Source: Candidatus Woesearchaeota archaeon
GTDB lineage: Archaea > Nanobdellota > Nanobdellia > Woesearchaeales > GW2011-AR4
Direction: 5' to 3'
Length of the DNA stretch: 6,566 nt
Assembly (NCBI GenBank): GCA_030631975.1
Contig: DAOVKD010000038.1
Span: forward strand, 1 to 6,566
The position numbers were made by a program, and so were the translations under genes. The notes under the pieces were generated by a model. That model was not told the DNA's origin. It made no database searches and saw only the letters and a list, made by a program, of their open reading frames with translations. Positions 1 through 5,190 of this stretch are shown one piece after another. Positions within the stretch are counted from its first letter, which is position 1, and each line of letters begins with the position of its first letter.

Positions 1-383
1 AAACCTTTCTTCAAGTAAACGTTTTTTGAGTGGCTTCCATGCAGAGTTACAACCTTTTTATTTTTAAATTTTGAAAAAGGAACAATCCAATCAGGCCTTT
101 GCGCATGTATGATTGTATTATTGTTTAGTTTTATCTTACCTGCAATTTTGAAAAGATTTTTCAAAAAAATATAATTGGATTGATTTGGTTTTTTATTTAC
201 TTCAATAAATTGCATATTTTTCGGTTTATTAATTATATTACCACTATGTTTTTTACCTATAAAAATTACTTTGATACCTTTACTAGTTAGGTATTTAGCA
301 AGATTATAGGAATAAACCCCTACTCCTCCAACTACTTTTTTCCTTGGATCTGAATCCGAAATAATTAAAATTTGGGGTTTCAT
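1..383 (-). CDS. GT4-type (GT-B fold) glycosyltransferase, N-terminal part, cut by window edge
   Basis: The 127 complete codons visible give the acceptor-side Rossmann domain of a family-4 glycosyltransferase, an enzyme that moves a sugar from a nucleotide donor onto a growing glycan at the cytoplasmic membrane face. Seen: a first strand PQILIIS (residues 3-9), the glycine-rich loop GGVGVYSYNLA (19-29) followed by a helix and KGIKVIFIG (35-43), then IIHAQRPDWIVPF (91-103) and VVTLHGSH (111-118), all in the usual GT4 order. The donor-binding C-terminal domain with its catalytic E-x7-E lies outside the window. The ATG overlaps the stop of the upstream methyltransferase gene as ATGA (380-383). 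I see no strong Shine-Dalgarno site, so translational coupling is likely. It is the last visible gene of the operon that starts at 3746. The sugar and linkage cannot be read from the sequence. Confidence 0.85.
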   Translation of the reverse strand, partial: MKPQILIISDSDPRKKVVGGVGVYSYNLAKYLTSKGIKVIFIGKKHSGNIINKPKNMQFIEVNKKPNQSNYIFLKNLFKIAGKIKLNNNTIIHAQRPDWIVPFSKFKNKKVVTLHGSHSKNVYLKKG

Positions 384-1057
384 TTTCTGCATACAAACAC
401 ATTTGTTTGTGAATATCTATGGAAAATTGTTTTAGGCAATATTATAGCTATTTTGCCAAAAATCTTTAGATTGTTTGTCATATGATCCTTAGTGATGTTT
501 TTAATGCTGCCAAATATAGAAAGCAAAGATTCTAATTCTTGCTTTGAAAATCCCATATGGTGAGCAATTCTAATATTATCAGAAATTCCTTTCTTTTTTG
601 CAAAAACAATTTTTGGATGGGTTAGTTTTCTATAAATATTTGGGGTTGCAAGGTAGAAGTAGCCATCTTGCTTTAACACCCTGTATAATTCTTTTAGTGC
701 TTTTTTATAATCAGGTATATGTTCAATAACATGATTAAATATAACAAGATCGAATGTGTCATTTTCAAAGGGCAATTTTGTTGTATCTAATACTCTCACG
801 TCAAGATATTTCCTTAGTATGGGGTATTTTGTAATTAGGTTTTTTTCTATGTCGCTTGTAATAATATTCCATTTTGTCCATTTAGCTAAATTGTATTCTA
901 TGAAACCATATGCTCCACCGACTGCTAAAACTTTTATTTTTTTATTTGGATTTAGCGTCGTGTATTTCTTTAACTCGTTTAAAATAGTTTTAGCTTTCTT
1001 TACTCTTGTAAGGAAATACTTATAATCTTCTTTGAAAGTTTCTTTTTCGTTTATCAT
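380..1057 (-). CDS. Class I SAM-dependent methyltransferase (Methyltransf_11-like)
   Basis: A 225-residue soluble Rossmann-fold methyltransferase, probably acting on a sugar or glycan intermediate given its neighbours. Seen: motif I region VLAVGGAYG (43-51), motif II acidic residue D69 in ITSDIE, LPFENDTFDLVIFNHVIEHI (95-114) covering the motif III/IV region with the EHI signature, and LKQDGYFYLATPN (128-140), typical of Methyltransf_11. Odd: motif I usually reads vLDvGcGxG, but here the acidic residue is Ala45 and the loop is GGAYG, so cofactor contacts may differ. The ATG at 1057 is preceded by GAGGAG with 9 nt spacing, which fixes the start. The start also overlaps the stop of a 23-codon micro-ORF (ATGA, 1054-1057), and the stop overlaps the next gene by 4 nt. 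Specificity is unknown; a quinone or other small-molecule methyltransferase is possible, but the flanking glycosyltransferases favour a sugar O-methyltransferase. Confidence 0.85.
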   Translation of the reverse strand: MINEKETFKEDYKYFLTRVKKAKTILNELKKYTTLNPNKKIKVLAVGGAYGFIEYNLAKWTKWNIITSDIEKNLITKYPILRKYLDVRVLDTTKLPFENDTFDLVIFNHVIEHIPDYKKALKELYRVLKQDGYFYLATPNIYRKLTHPKIVFAKKKGISDNIRIAHHMGFSKQELESLLSIFGSIKNITKDHMTNNLKIFGKIAIILPKTIFHRYSQTNVFVCRK

Positions 1058-1125
1058 AGTTCATTTCTCCTCATTTCAAAATAGCTTTTTGCAAATAATA
1101 TGGCCGCTTCATAAGACAGTTTCAT
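1054..1125 (-). CDS. Putative 23-residue micro-ORF bridging two operon genes
   Basis: A 23-codon frame beginning MKLSYEAAILFAKSY and ending in a charged RRNEL tail. It exactly fills the gap between the DUF354-type gene and the downstream methyltransferase. Its ATG overlaps the upstream stop as ATGA (1122-1125), and its own stop overlaps the downstream ATG as ATGA (1054-1057). A Shine-Dalgarno-like GAGGT lies 9 nt upstream, the same spacing as for the next gene. I recognise no family. The peptide would form a short amphipathic or hydrophobic helix with a basic end. It could be a real microprotein, a translational relay carrying ribosomes from one gene to the next, or the remnant of a longer lost gene. 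Chance is not excluded in such AT-rich sequence. Confidence 0.4.
   Translation of the reverse strand: MKLSYEAAILFAKSYFEMRRNEL
1067..1072 (-). promoter_or_regulatory. Shine-Dalgarno site of the methyltransferase gene starting at 1057
   Basis: GAGGAG on the minus strand, 9 nt before the ATG. It lies inside the 23-codon micro-ORF, so ribosomes reading that frame would pass over it. Confidence 0.75.
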
Positions 1126-2126
1126 AATATTGTAACCTCTTTCATTATAACTTCAGTTGTATCATCAAGCTTATTACCATAGGATTTGATTTTTCTAACT
1201 GCTCTTTCTTTCGATTTTATGGAAAGATTTCCAAGTTCTTTATTAAGGGAAATTCCATTATTCAGAGAAACAATTAGTTTTTGACCAATTAATTCTTTAT
1301 TTACTGACATTTTTCTCTTTCCAAGGTAGTATGCAGGGACTCCTAGCAATGCTGCTTCCCTGGGCATCGTATCTCCTGAGGAAATTAAGGCTAGGGCATA
1401 GTAAATTAAAGAATAAAAGTCTTTTACTGGCTCTTGTAAAATTATACAATCTTTAAATTTATATTTCTGGGATTTATCTTCAAGTGAGACAACTATCTTT
1501 AAGCCTTTCTTACGCAGAATAGGCAATATTATTGAGTAGTCAATATTAACATTGTTCTTATAATTAAGACTGACAGTAGCTATATCCCTAATGAATACAT
1601 ATTTATTTTTTCTTAAATTGTATTTCTTCAGTACAGAAGAGTTTGGTTTGAAATAAGCAGGGTTTAGATATGCCCATTCCTTATAGGAATGGTATTTCTT
1701 GATATTCTTGGCATTAACAGGGATAAAGTCCGGTATAACAAGCCTTTGTGCAAACAATTTGCATAAATTAAATTGCTTTTTGTATTCAGCATCGTCATGA
1801 AATATGACATTTCTAATATTTTTACCAAATACTGCTGCAGCCGGATAATATGAAAAAGAGGTAACAACATCAGGTTTAACCTTTTCAATAAATCTTCTTA
1901 ATGCAAAAACTCTTTTTAGATTGCAATATGCTTTTTTGGCTATACTGCCTTTGGAATGTTTTCCTATAACTGTAACTGCCCCATATTCTTTCTTAACAAT
2001 TTCTGGTAAGTTTCCGCGATTCATAACGGAAATGAAAATATTATGGCCTTGATTCCTAAGTATTTTTACAGCATTCTTGTAGAAGTTCACATCTGCCATG
2101 TGAACTATATCAATCAATATTCTCAC
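1122..2126 (-). CDS. DUF354-type GT-B glycosyltransferase-like protein
   Basis: A 334-residue protein of the DUF354 type, which has the two-domain GT-B fold related to UDP-GlcNAc 2-epimerases and glycosyltransferases. It probably adds or modifies a sugar in the glycan made by this operon. Seen: N-terminal RILIDIVHMADVNFYKN (2-18), matching the family's opening strand and loop; KPDVVTSFSYYPAAAVFG in the first domain; HDDAE (110-114); the family signature YHSYKEWAYLNPAYFKPN (145-162); and SSGDTMPREAALLGVP (249-264), the nucleotide-sugar loop. Start: GTG at 2126, chosen because GGGAGG sits 6 nt upstream and the family homology begins there; a 13-residue upstream extension has neither. The start lies 17 nt inside the preceding methyltransferase gene. 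In most relatives the opening loop carries HPAHV or PPHV, whereas here it reads HMADV. Donor and acceptor are unknown. Confidence 0.8.
   Translation of the reverse strand: MRILIDIVHMADVNFYKNAVKILRNQGHNIFISVMNRGNLPEIVKKEYGAVTVIGKHSKGSIAKKAYCNLKRVFALRRFIEKVKPDVVTSFSYYPAAAVFGKNIRNVIFHDDAEYKKQFNLCKLFAQRLVIPDFIPVNAKNIKKYHSYKEWAYLNPAYFKPNSSVLKKYNLRKNKYVFIRDIATVSLNYKNNVNIDYSIILPILRKKGLKIVVSLEDKSQKYKFKDCIILQEPVKDFYSLIYYALALISSGDTMPREAALLGVPAYYLGKRKMSVNKELIGQKLIVSLNNGISLNKELGNLSIKSKERAVRKIKSYGNKLDDTTEVIMKEVTIL
1135..1139 (-). promoter_or_regulatory. Shine-Dalgarno-like site for the 23-codon micro-ORF
   Basis: GAGGT on the minus strand, 9 nt before the micro-ORF ATG at 1125. It lies within the last codons (Glu-Val) of the DUF354-type gene, so it could also be coincidental codon content. 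Confidence 0.35.
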
Positions 2127-2766
2127 TTTGAACCTCCCTATTAAGTTTATCAGAATAAATTGCAATCAATGTTTCTGGATATATTGTCATTCTTAGCTTT
2201 ATTATTTTGGCTTCTGGAAACAAACTCTTCAATTGAGAAGCTGAAAGAAGATTAATGTCTTCCCAGCAACCTCTTGGGTAATTTCCCATTGAGAAAATTT
2301 TTGTAATCAATTTCTGAATTTTTTTTGGTATAAATTGAAATAAGGGAAATCTATAATGTGGTTCAAATGGAAACCATTTATTTGGTGTTATTATGAAATA
2401 ACTTTTACCGACTCGTCTAATCTCGCTAGCATATTTTTTTTGTTCAATAATATCTCCTACATGTTCAATAACTGCATTTGAAAATAGTATATCAAAGGAT
2501 TTATCATCAAAATCCATATTCTTGGCGTCTCCCTGACTAATTTTTATAGAAGGATGATTTTTTTTAAATTGCTCAATATTTATTTCACTTATATCTACAG
2601 CAGTTATATTATTTTTATAAGGATTCATTTCTTCCAAAAAAGTACCTTCACCACATCCAACATCCAGAATTTTATATTTCTCTAAGTTATCAAATGTGCT
2701 TGTAAATAAATTAAATTTCCTACTCCGATTTTCTTTCTGAATTTTATTAAAAATTTTATTAAGCAT
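2110..2766 (-). CDS. Class I SAM-dependent methyltransferase with FEPH motif, glycan-associated
   Basis: A 218-residue methyltransferase with canonical SAM-binding parts: motif I ILDVGCGEG (33-41), motif II acid D58 in ITAVDIS, GDAKNMDFDDKSFDILFSNA (79-98), AVIEHV (98-103) and FIITPN (124-129). It is followed by WFPFEPHYRFPLFQFIP (131-147), a segment found in methyltransferases of surface-polysaccharide clusters. It likely methylates a sugar of the glycan. Start: ATG at 2766, with AGGTGA (overlapping the upstream stop codon) 4 nt ahead. An in-frame ATG at 2784 and a TTG at 2802 lie inside the upstream gene without a ribosome site and were not chosen. It follows the sugar-phosphate transferase by 8 nt and overlaps the DUF354-type gene by 17 nt. 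Unlike the second methyltransferase of the operon, its motif I is intact. Confidence 0.88.
   Translation of the reverse strand: MLNKIFNKIQKENRSRKFNLFTSTFDNLEKYKILDVGCGEGTFLEEMNPYKNNITAVDISEINIEQFKKNHPSIKISQGDAKNMDFDDKSFDILFSNAVIEHVGDIIEQKKYASEIRRVGKSYFIITPNKWFPFEPHYRFPLFQFIPKKIQKLITKIFSMGNYPRGCWEDINLLSASQLKSLFPEAKIIKLRMTIYPETLIAIYSDKLNREVQSENID
2133..2138 (-). promoter_or_regulatory. Shine-Dalgarno site deciding the GTG start at 2126
   Basis: GGGAGG on the minus strand, 6 nt before GTG, inside the end of the preceding methyltransferase gene. It is the best ribosome site in the window and the main reason to reject a start 13 codons earlier. Confidence 0.8.
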
Positions 2767-2770
2767 TATC

Positions 2771-2776
2771 TCACCT
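2771..2776 (-). promoter_or_regulatory. Shine-Dalgarno site of the methyltransferase starting at 2766
   Basis: AGGTGA on the minus strand, 4 nt before the ATG and overlapping the TAG stop of the transferase gene at 2775-2777. This supports reinitiation or coupling between the two genes. Confidence 0.6.
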
Positions 2777-3746
2777 AAAACCATATCAATCCAACTACGC
2801 AAAACACTCCAGTTAATGCATACAAAACCAAAGTTGCTTGTTTTTCTGTTAATCTGAACCAGCTTACTATCAGGAACTTCAAAGATTTGTATTTCATTGA
2901 ATGGGGAGCCTGTATTGTGCCGTCTTTTCTTAATTTGCCGAATTTAACATCAGGGGTTTTTGTGATTAGTATTGTATATGTGTCCATAATGAAATTTATA
3001 ATGTGGGGTATAAGTATAAACAAGCCAAACCATGCAAGATTGTTGATGATTAATATTCCGCCAATTGCGCTTCCAACCAGGAAGTCTCCAACATTTCCTG
3101 CAAGCGCTTTAGCAGGATTCCACACAGAGGGGAAAAAGGCAATAACAGCGCCTAATACCGGGATAATAAACAAAAGAGAGTCTAAGCCATGATTCATACA
3201 AACTTTTATTGATATTGCAGCCAAAAGTATAAGCTCTAAGCCTAAAGTCAATCCGTTATAGCCTGCATGCAAGTTAATGGCATTGGCAACAAACATAACA
3301 AACAAAGGCACAAACAATAATGCATAGAATCCGTTTAGATCTATTGAATAGCCAAAAAAATGCACTATAGTGTCGGGTATTAAGGATGCTATTGGCAAAG
3401 TTAATACTAAAGTTACCAGTATCTTGTCATATCTTGTCTTAAATTTAAACATATCATCAAGCAGCCCGTAAAGCCCATAAACAATTACTACAAAGTAAAA
3501 TACGAACAAGCTTCCTAATTTCAAGGGATCCAAAAGAATTTCTGATAAGCTTAATGCTATAAGAATGCCAATAAACATGGAAACTCCGCCAAGAAGCGGA
3601 ATCTTTTTCTTGTTCTTTTTGTACTGGTCGCTAACCATATAGCCATATTTCCTGGATTTAGCAATAACATAAGGAATAGACCATAAAGTAGCAAAGTAAC
3701 TGTACAAAAATATGACTGCTAATTTATAAATAGTTTGAGGGTCCAT
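2775..3746 (-). CDS. DPAGT1/MraY-superfamily polyprenyl-phosphate sugar-1-phosphate transferase (probable GlcNAc-1-P transferase)
   Basis: A 323-residue polytopic membrane enzyme with about ten hydrophobic segments. It should transfer a (GlcNAc-like) sugar-1-phosphate from a UDP-sugar to a dolichyl or polyprenyl phosphate on the cytoplasmic side, the first step of lipid-linked glycan assembly. Seen: KKIPLLGG (47-54); the catalytic acidic pair in GLLDDMFKFKTRYDK (94-108, D97 D98); NAINLHAGYNGL (155-166), the counterpart of NAINILAGxNGLE in eukaryotic DPAGT1 rather than the bacterial MraY DGLDGL form; WNPAKALAGNVGD (209-221); and a cytoplasmic loop KFGKLRKDGTIQAPHSMKYK (268-287) resembling the DPAGT1 loop before its KSLSF segment. 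This points to the archaeal AglH-like branch (inferred). It is the first gene of the operon; the ATG has no Shine-Dalgarno site and lies about 25 nt after the predicted transcription start. Substrate sugar is not proven. Confidence 0.88.
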   Translation of the reverse strand: MDPQTIYKLAVIFLYSYFATLWSIPYVIAKSRKYGYMVSDQYKKNKKKIPLLGGVSMFIGILIALSLSEILLDPLKLGSLFVFYFVVIVYGLYGLLDDMFKFKTRYDKILVTLVLTLPIASLIPDTIVHFFGYSIDLNGFYALLFVPLFVMFVANAINLHAGYNGLTLGLELILLAAISIKVCMNHGLDSLLFIIPVLGAVIAFFPSVWNPAKALAGNVGDFLVGSAIGGILIINNLAWFGLFILIPHIINFIMDTYTILITKTPDVKFGKLRKDGTIQAPHSMKYKSLKFLIVSWFRLTEKQATLVLYALTGVFCVVGLIWF

Positions 3747-3763
3747 TTTTTACATTTATAACT

Positions 3764-3779
3764 ACTATTAAGTAATAGT
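3764..3779. repeat. 16-bp inverted repeat at predicted transcription start of the glycan operon
   Basis: ACTATT-AAGT-AATAGT on the plus strand: a perfect 6-bp inverted repeat with a 4-nt centre. Its midpoint falls on the start site predicted from the TATA box (about 3771). It could be an operator or a weak 5'-leader hairpin; it is AT-rich and may be chance. Confidence 0.35.
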
Positions 3780-3793
3780 CAAGTTATCAATCA

Positions 3794-3807
3794 TTTATAA
3801 ACCTTTC
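3794..3807 (-). promoter_or_regulatory. Archaeal BRE/TATA promoter of the glycan operon
   Basis: On the minus strand GAAAGGTTTATAAA: a purine-rich BRE followed by TTTATAAA (3794-3801). Counting 23 nt from the box edge puts transcription start near 3771, giving a leader of about 25 nt before the ATG at 3746. A second TATA-like TTATAAAT at 3754-3761 would start transcription inside the gene and is disfavoured. Confidence 0.65.
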
Positions 3808-3851
3808 TATTATTACTACTTGGAAATAGGTAAAATAGTATAAACATCTTT

Positions 3852-3856
3852 AAAAA
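3852..3856 (-). terminator. Candidate T-rich terminator of the surface-protein gene
   Basis: TTTTT on the minus strand, about 14 nt after the stop codon, followed by further T-rich sequence (CTATTTTACC). Archaeal termination often uses such T-tracts without a hairpin. It lies within shared element copy A, so its conservation may have another cause. Confidence 0.3.
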
Positions 3857-3869
3857 GCTTAACAAGAGT

Positions 3870-5060
3870 TTATTTCTTTTTTATTAAGCAGAAAATTCCA
3901 GCTCCAACTAATGCAAGAAGCGCAGTCAGTGTTGAAAATTCAGGCACTTCTTCAGGTATTCTTTGGCCACACTCATCAGGGCAAACTCCGCCACAATCAA
4001 TTCCTTCTTCATCTTGGTTCTGAATTCCATCTGTACAGCTTTCTTCTGGCTCACCAAATGTTTGGCATTCATCACACACACCGCCACAGTCTATGTCTTC
4101 TTCATCTTGATTCTGAATTCCATCATCGCATGTTTCTTCTGGTTCATCAAATGTTTGGCATTCATCACATACACCGCCACAGTCTGTGTCTTCTTCATCC
4201 TGGTTTAAAATACCGTCTGAACATGTCTCTTCTACTGGGCATTCATCACACACACCGCCACAGTCTATGTCTTCTTCATCTTGATTCTGGATTCCATCTG
4301 AGCAGGTTTCTTCTGGTTCATCAAATGTCTCGCATTCAGGACAAACACCGCCACAGTCTATGTCTTCTTCATCTTGATTCTGAATTCCATCATCGCATGT
4401 TTCTTCTACTGGGCATGCAGTACATACTCCACCGCAATCTACATCTGTTTCATCCTGGTTTTGTATTCCGTCTGTACATGTTTCTTGTGGAGGTGTTAAA
4501 CCAGTGAATGTAATGCCGGAACTTCCTCCGCCTCCGCCACCACCGCCTCCGCCTCCAGAATATGTTATCTTTGGCAGGATTATGCTTTCACTCCTGTATG
4601 TTTTTTCTTTGAATACAAACTCTGCCCATGCTTCATCACCTGACTTGCATTTGCTTTTAGTAGATAAAAAGAAGGATAATGAGAACATTCCATCATCATC
4701 TGTTACAACATTGTATTGGCTGTTGTTATTGCAGATTATATCAATTGAAGCTCCGCTTACAGGCCCACCTTTCCTGTTAACAATTAAGAAACCTTTTAAT
4801 GTGATTTTTGAGCCCACAAGTGAATAACTGGTATTTTTGAATTTGAATAAGACTTCATTTGATTGGTTAATTACTTCAGTGGCTGTTGCATTATCATTTG
4901 TAGAATTATCAGTTGTTTCATTTATCACAGTCTCATTTGTCACAAAGCTGCCTTCCCCCGTAACATCCTTAAAAGAATACCCTGTTATCTGTGAATTACA
5001 GCCAGCTAATACAAAAGAACATAACAAAATAACAATCAATAATAATTTTTTCATTACCAT
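3870..5060 (-). CDS. Exported cell-surface protein with six four-Cys Asp-rich repeats, poly-Gly linker and VPEF C-terminal anchor
   Basis: A 396-residue secreted protein of unknown specific role. Order: signal peptide MKKLLLIVILLCSFVLAGC (residues 3-21) ending in a lipobox-like LAGC; an Asn/Thr-rich stalk (about 40-78) with sequons at N42, N47, N52, N57, N65 and N76; a beta-sandwich/carboxypeptidase-regulatory-like domain (about 70-163), with another sequon at N112; eleven consecutive glycines (169-179); and six repeats (193-364) of the form C-x-DGIxNQDExxxDCGGVC-xx-C, each with Cys spaced x13, x3, x2 (last repeat x3). It ends in VPEF (372-375), a hydrophobic segment and KKK, resembling PEF-CTERM/archaeosortase-type sorting tails. 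The acidic repeats may bind Ca2+ and the cysteines may form disulfides or bind metal (inference). The start at 5060 fits a leaderless transcript; ATG at 5054 is an alternative giving the neater signal peptide. It has its own promoter and shares an upstream element with the glycan operon. Confidence 0.85.
   Translation of the reverse strand: MVMKKLLLIVILLCSFVLAGCNSQITGYSFKDVTGEGSFVTNETVINETTDNSTNDNATATEVINQSNEVLFKFKNTSYSLVGSKITLKGFLIVNRKGGPVSGASIDIICNNNSQYNVVTDDDGMFSLSFFLSTKSKCKSGDEAWAEFVFKEKTYRSESIILPKITYSGGGGGGGGGGGSSGITFTGLTPPQETCTDGIQNQDETDVDCGGVCTACPVEETCDDGIQNQDEEDIDCGGVCPECETFDEPEETCSDGIQNQDEEDIDCGGVCDECPVEETCSDGILNQDEEDTDCGGVCDECQTFDEPEETCDDGIQNQDEEDIDCGGVCDECQTFGEPEESCTDGIQNQDEEGIDCGGVCPDECGQRIPEEVPEFSTLTALLALVGAGIFCLIKKK
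3969..4484 (-). repeat. Six tandem coding repeats (27/31-codon periods) in the surface protein
   Basis: Six copies of the four-Cys module start at Cys residues 195, 222, 253, 280, 311 and 342, with spacings 27, 31, 27, 31, 31. Linkers alternate between PVEE and (E/Q)TF(D/G)EPEE. At DNA level the stretch 4071-4154 matches 4245-4328 at 79 of 84 positions with an offset of 174 bp (58 codons, a two-module unit), showing recent duplication of module pairs. Confidence 0.85.
4524..4556 (-). repeat. Eleven-glycine codon tract (linker)
   Basis: Eleven consecutive Gly codons using mixed GGA, GGC and GGT triplets, flanked by Ser. This is a flexible linker between the N-terminal beta domain and the Cys repeats. 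The mixed codons argue against a simple mononucleotide slippage tract. It is a GC-rich island in an AT-rich region. Confidence 0.9.
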
Positions 5061-5082
5061 CCAGCAAAGTAATTCATTTAAT

Positions 5083-5096
5083 TTTATAAAGCTTTT
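5083..5096 (-). promoter_or_regulatory. Archaeal BRE/TATA promoter of the surface-protein gene
   Basis: On the minus strand CCAAAAGCTTTATAAA holds a BRE-like AAAAGC and TTTATAAA (5083-5090). Counting 23 nt from the box edge puts transcription start at about 5060, exactly the first ATG, so the mRNA is predicted to be leaderless. Confidence 0.65.
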
Positions 5097-5147
5097 GGTT
5101 TTTACTACTTAGAAATAGCTAAAAACAGTATATACGCCTTTAAAAAG
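5083..5147 (-). repeat. Shared upstream regulatory element, copy B (surface-protein gene)
   Basis: A 65-bp counterpart of the block at 3794-3857, same orientation. The near-palindromic 14-mer CTACTTAGAAATAG (plus strand, 5105-5118) differs from copy A at one base and has the same 14-bp spacing to the TATA box. Both copies end in CTTTAAAAAG (plus strand). The space between this element and the divergent toxin promoter (5148-5190) shows nothing recognisable. Confidence 0.65.
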
Positions 5148-5190
5148 GAAAGCATAATTTTAAGGCAGCAATCTTATTTGAAATCTAATA

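Larger units (their letters stand above)
3794..3857 (-). repeat. Shared upstream regulatory element, copy A (glycan operon)
   Basis: A 64-bp block matching a second copy at 5083-5147, in the same orientation and with one single-base indel. Reading the minus strand, both begin CTTTTTAAAG, contain CTATTTCnAAGTAGTA, and end in AAAGnTTTATAAA. The internal 14-mer CTACTTGGAAATAG (plus strand, 3816-3829) is a near-palindrome (5 of 7 pairs) and lies 14 bp upstream of the TATA box, identical spacing to the other copy. This is a plausible binding site for a dimeric regulator. Copy A occupies most of the space between the surface-protein stop (3870) and the operon start. Confidence 0.65.

Noticed and set aside
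756..1025. Plus-strand open frames of 74-101 codons opposite minus-strand genes (also at 2887-3192 and 6136-6360)
   Set aside because: Each is antisense to a gene with clear family motifs and lacks a promoter or a recognisable protein pattern.
1664..1888. A 74-codon minus-strand frame inside the DUF354-type gene
   Set aside because: It overlaps a well-supported gene on the same strand in another frame, and shows no ribosome site or recognisable motif.
2127..2165. Upstream extension of the DUF354-type gene by 13 residues
   Set aside because: Homology starts at RILIDI and a strong GGGAGG site points to the GTG at 2126. The extension has no ribosome site.
2767..2802. Longer N-terminus for the methyltransferase starting at 2766
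   Set aside because: The TTG and ATG candidates lie inside the upstream gene without ribosome sites, whereas ATG 2766 has AGGTGA just ahead.
3775..3801. An eight-codon minus-strand frame beginning ATGATTGATAAC right after the TATA box
   Set aside because: It lies upstream of the predicted transcription start (about 3771), so it would not be in the mRNA.
3969..4484. Regular DNA repeats that might suggest a CRISPR array
   Set aside because: Periods alternate between 81 and 93 bp, all repeats stay in one reading frame, and the variation follows codon positions. There are no unique spacers between identical short repeats.
3911..4507. A 198-codon plus-strand open frame rich in His and Leu
   Set aside because: It is the antisense shadow of the repetitive Cys-module coding region. 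It has no promoter and its repeats merely mirror those of the real gene. The same applies to plus-strand frames at 3963-4208, 4504-4827 and 4837-5112.
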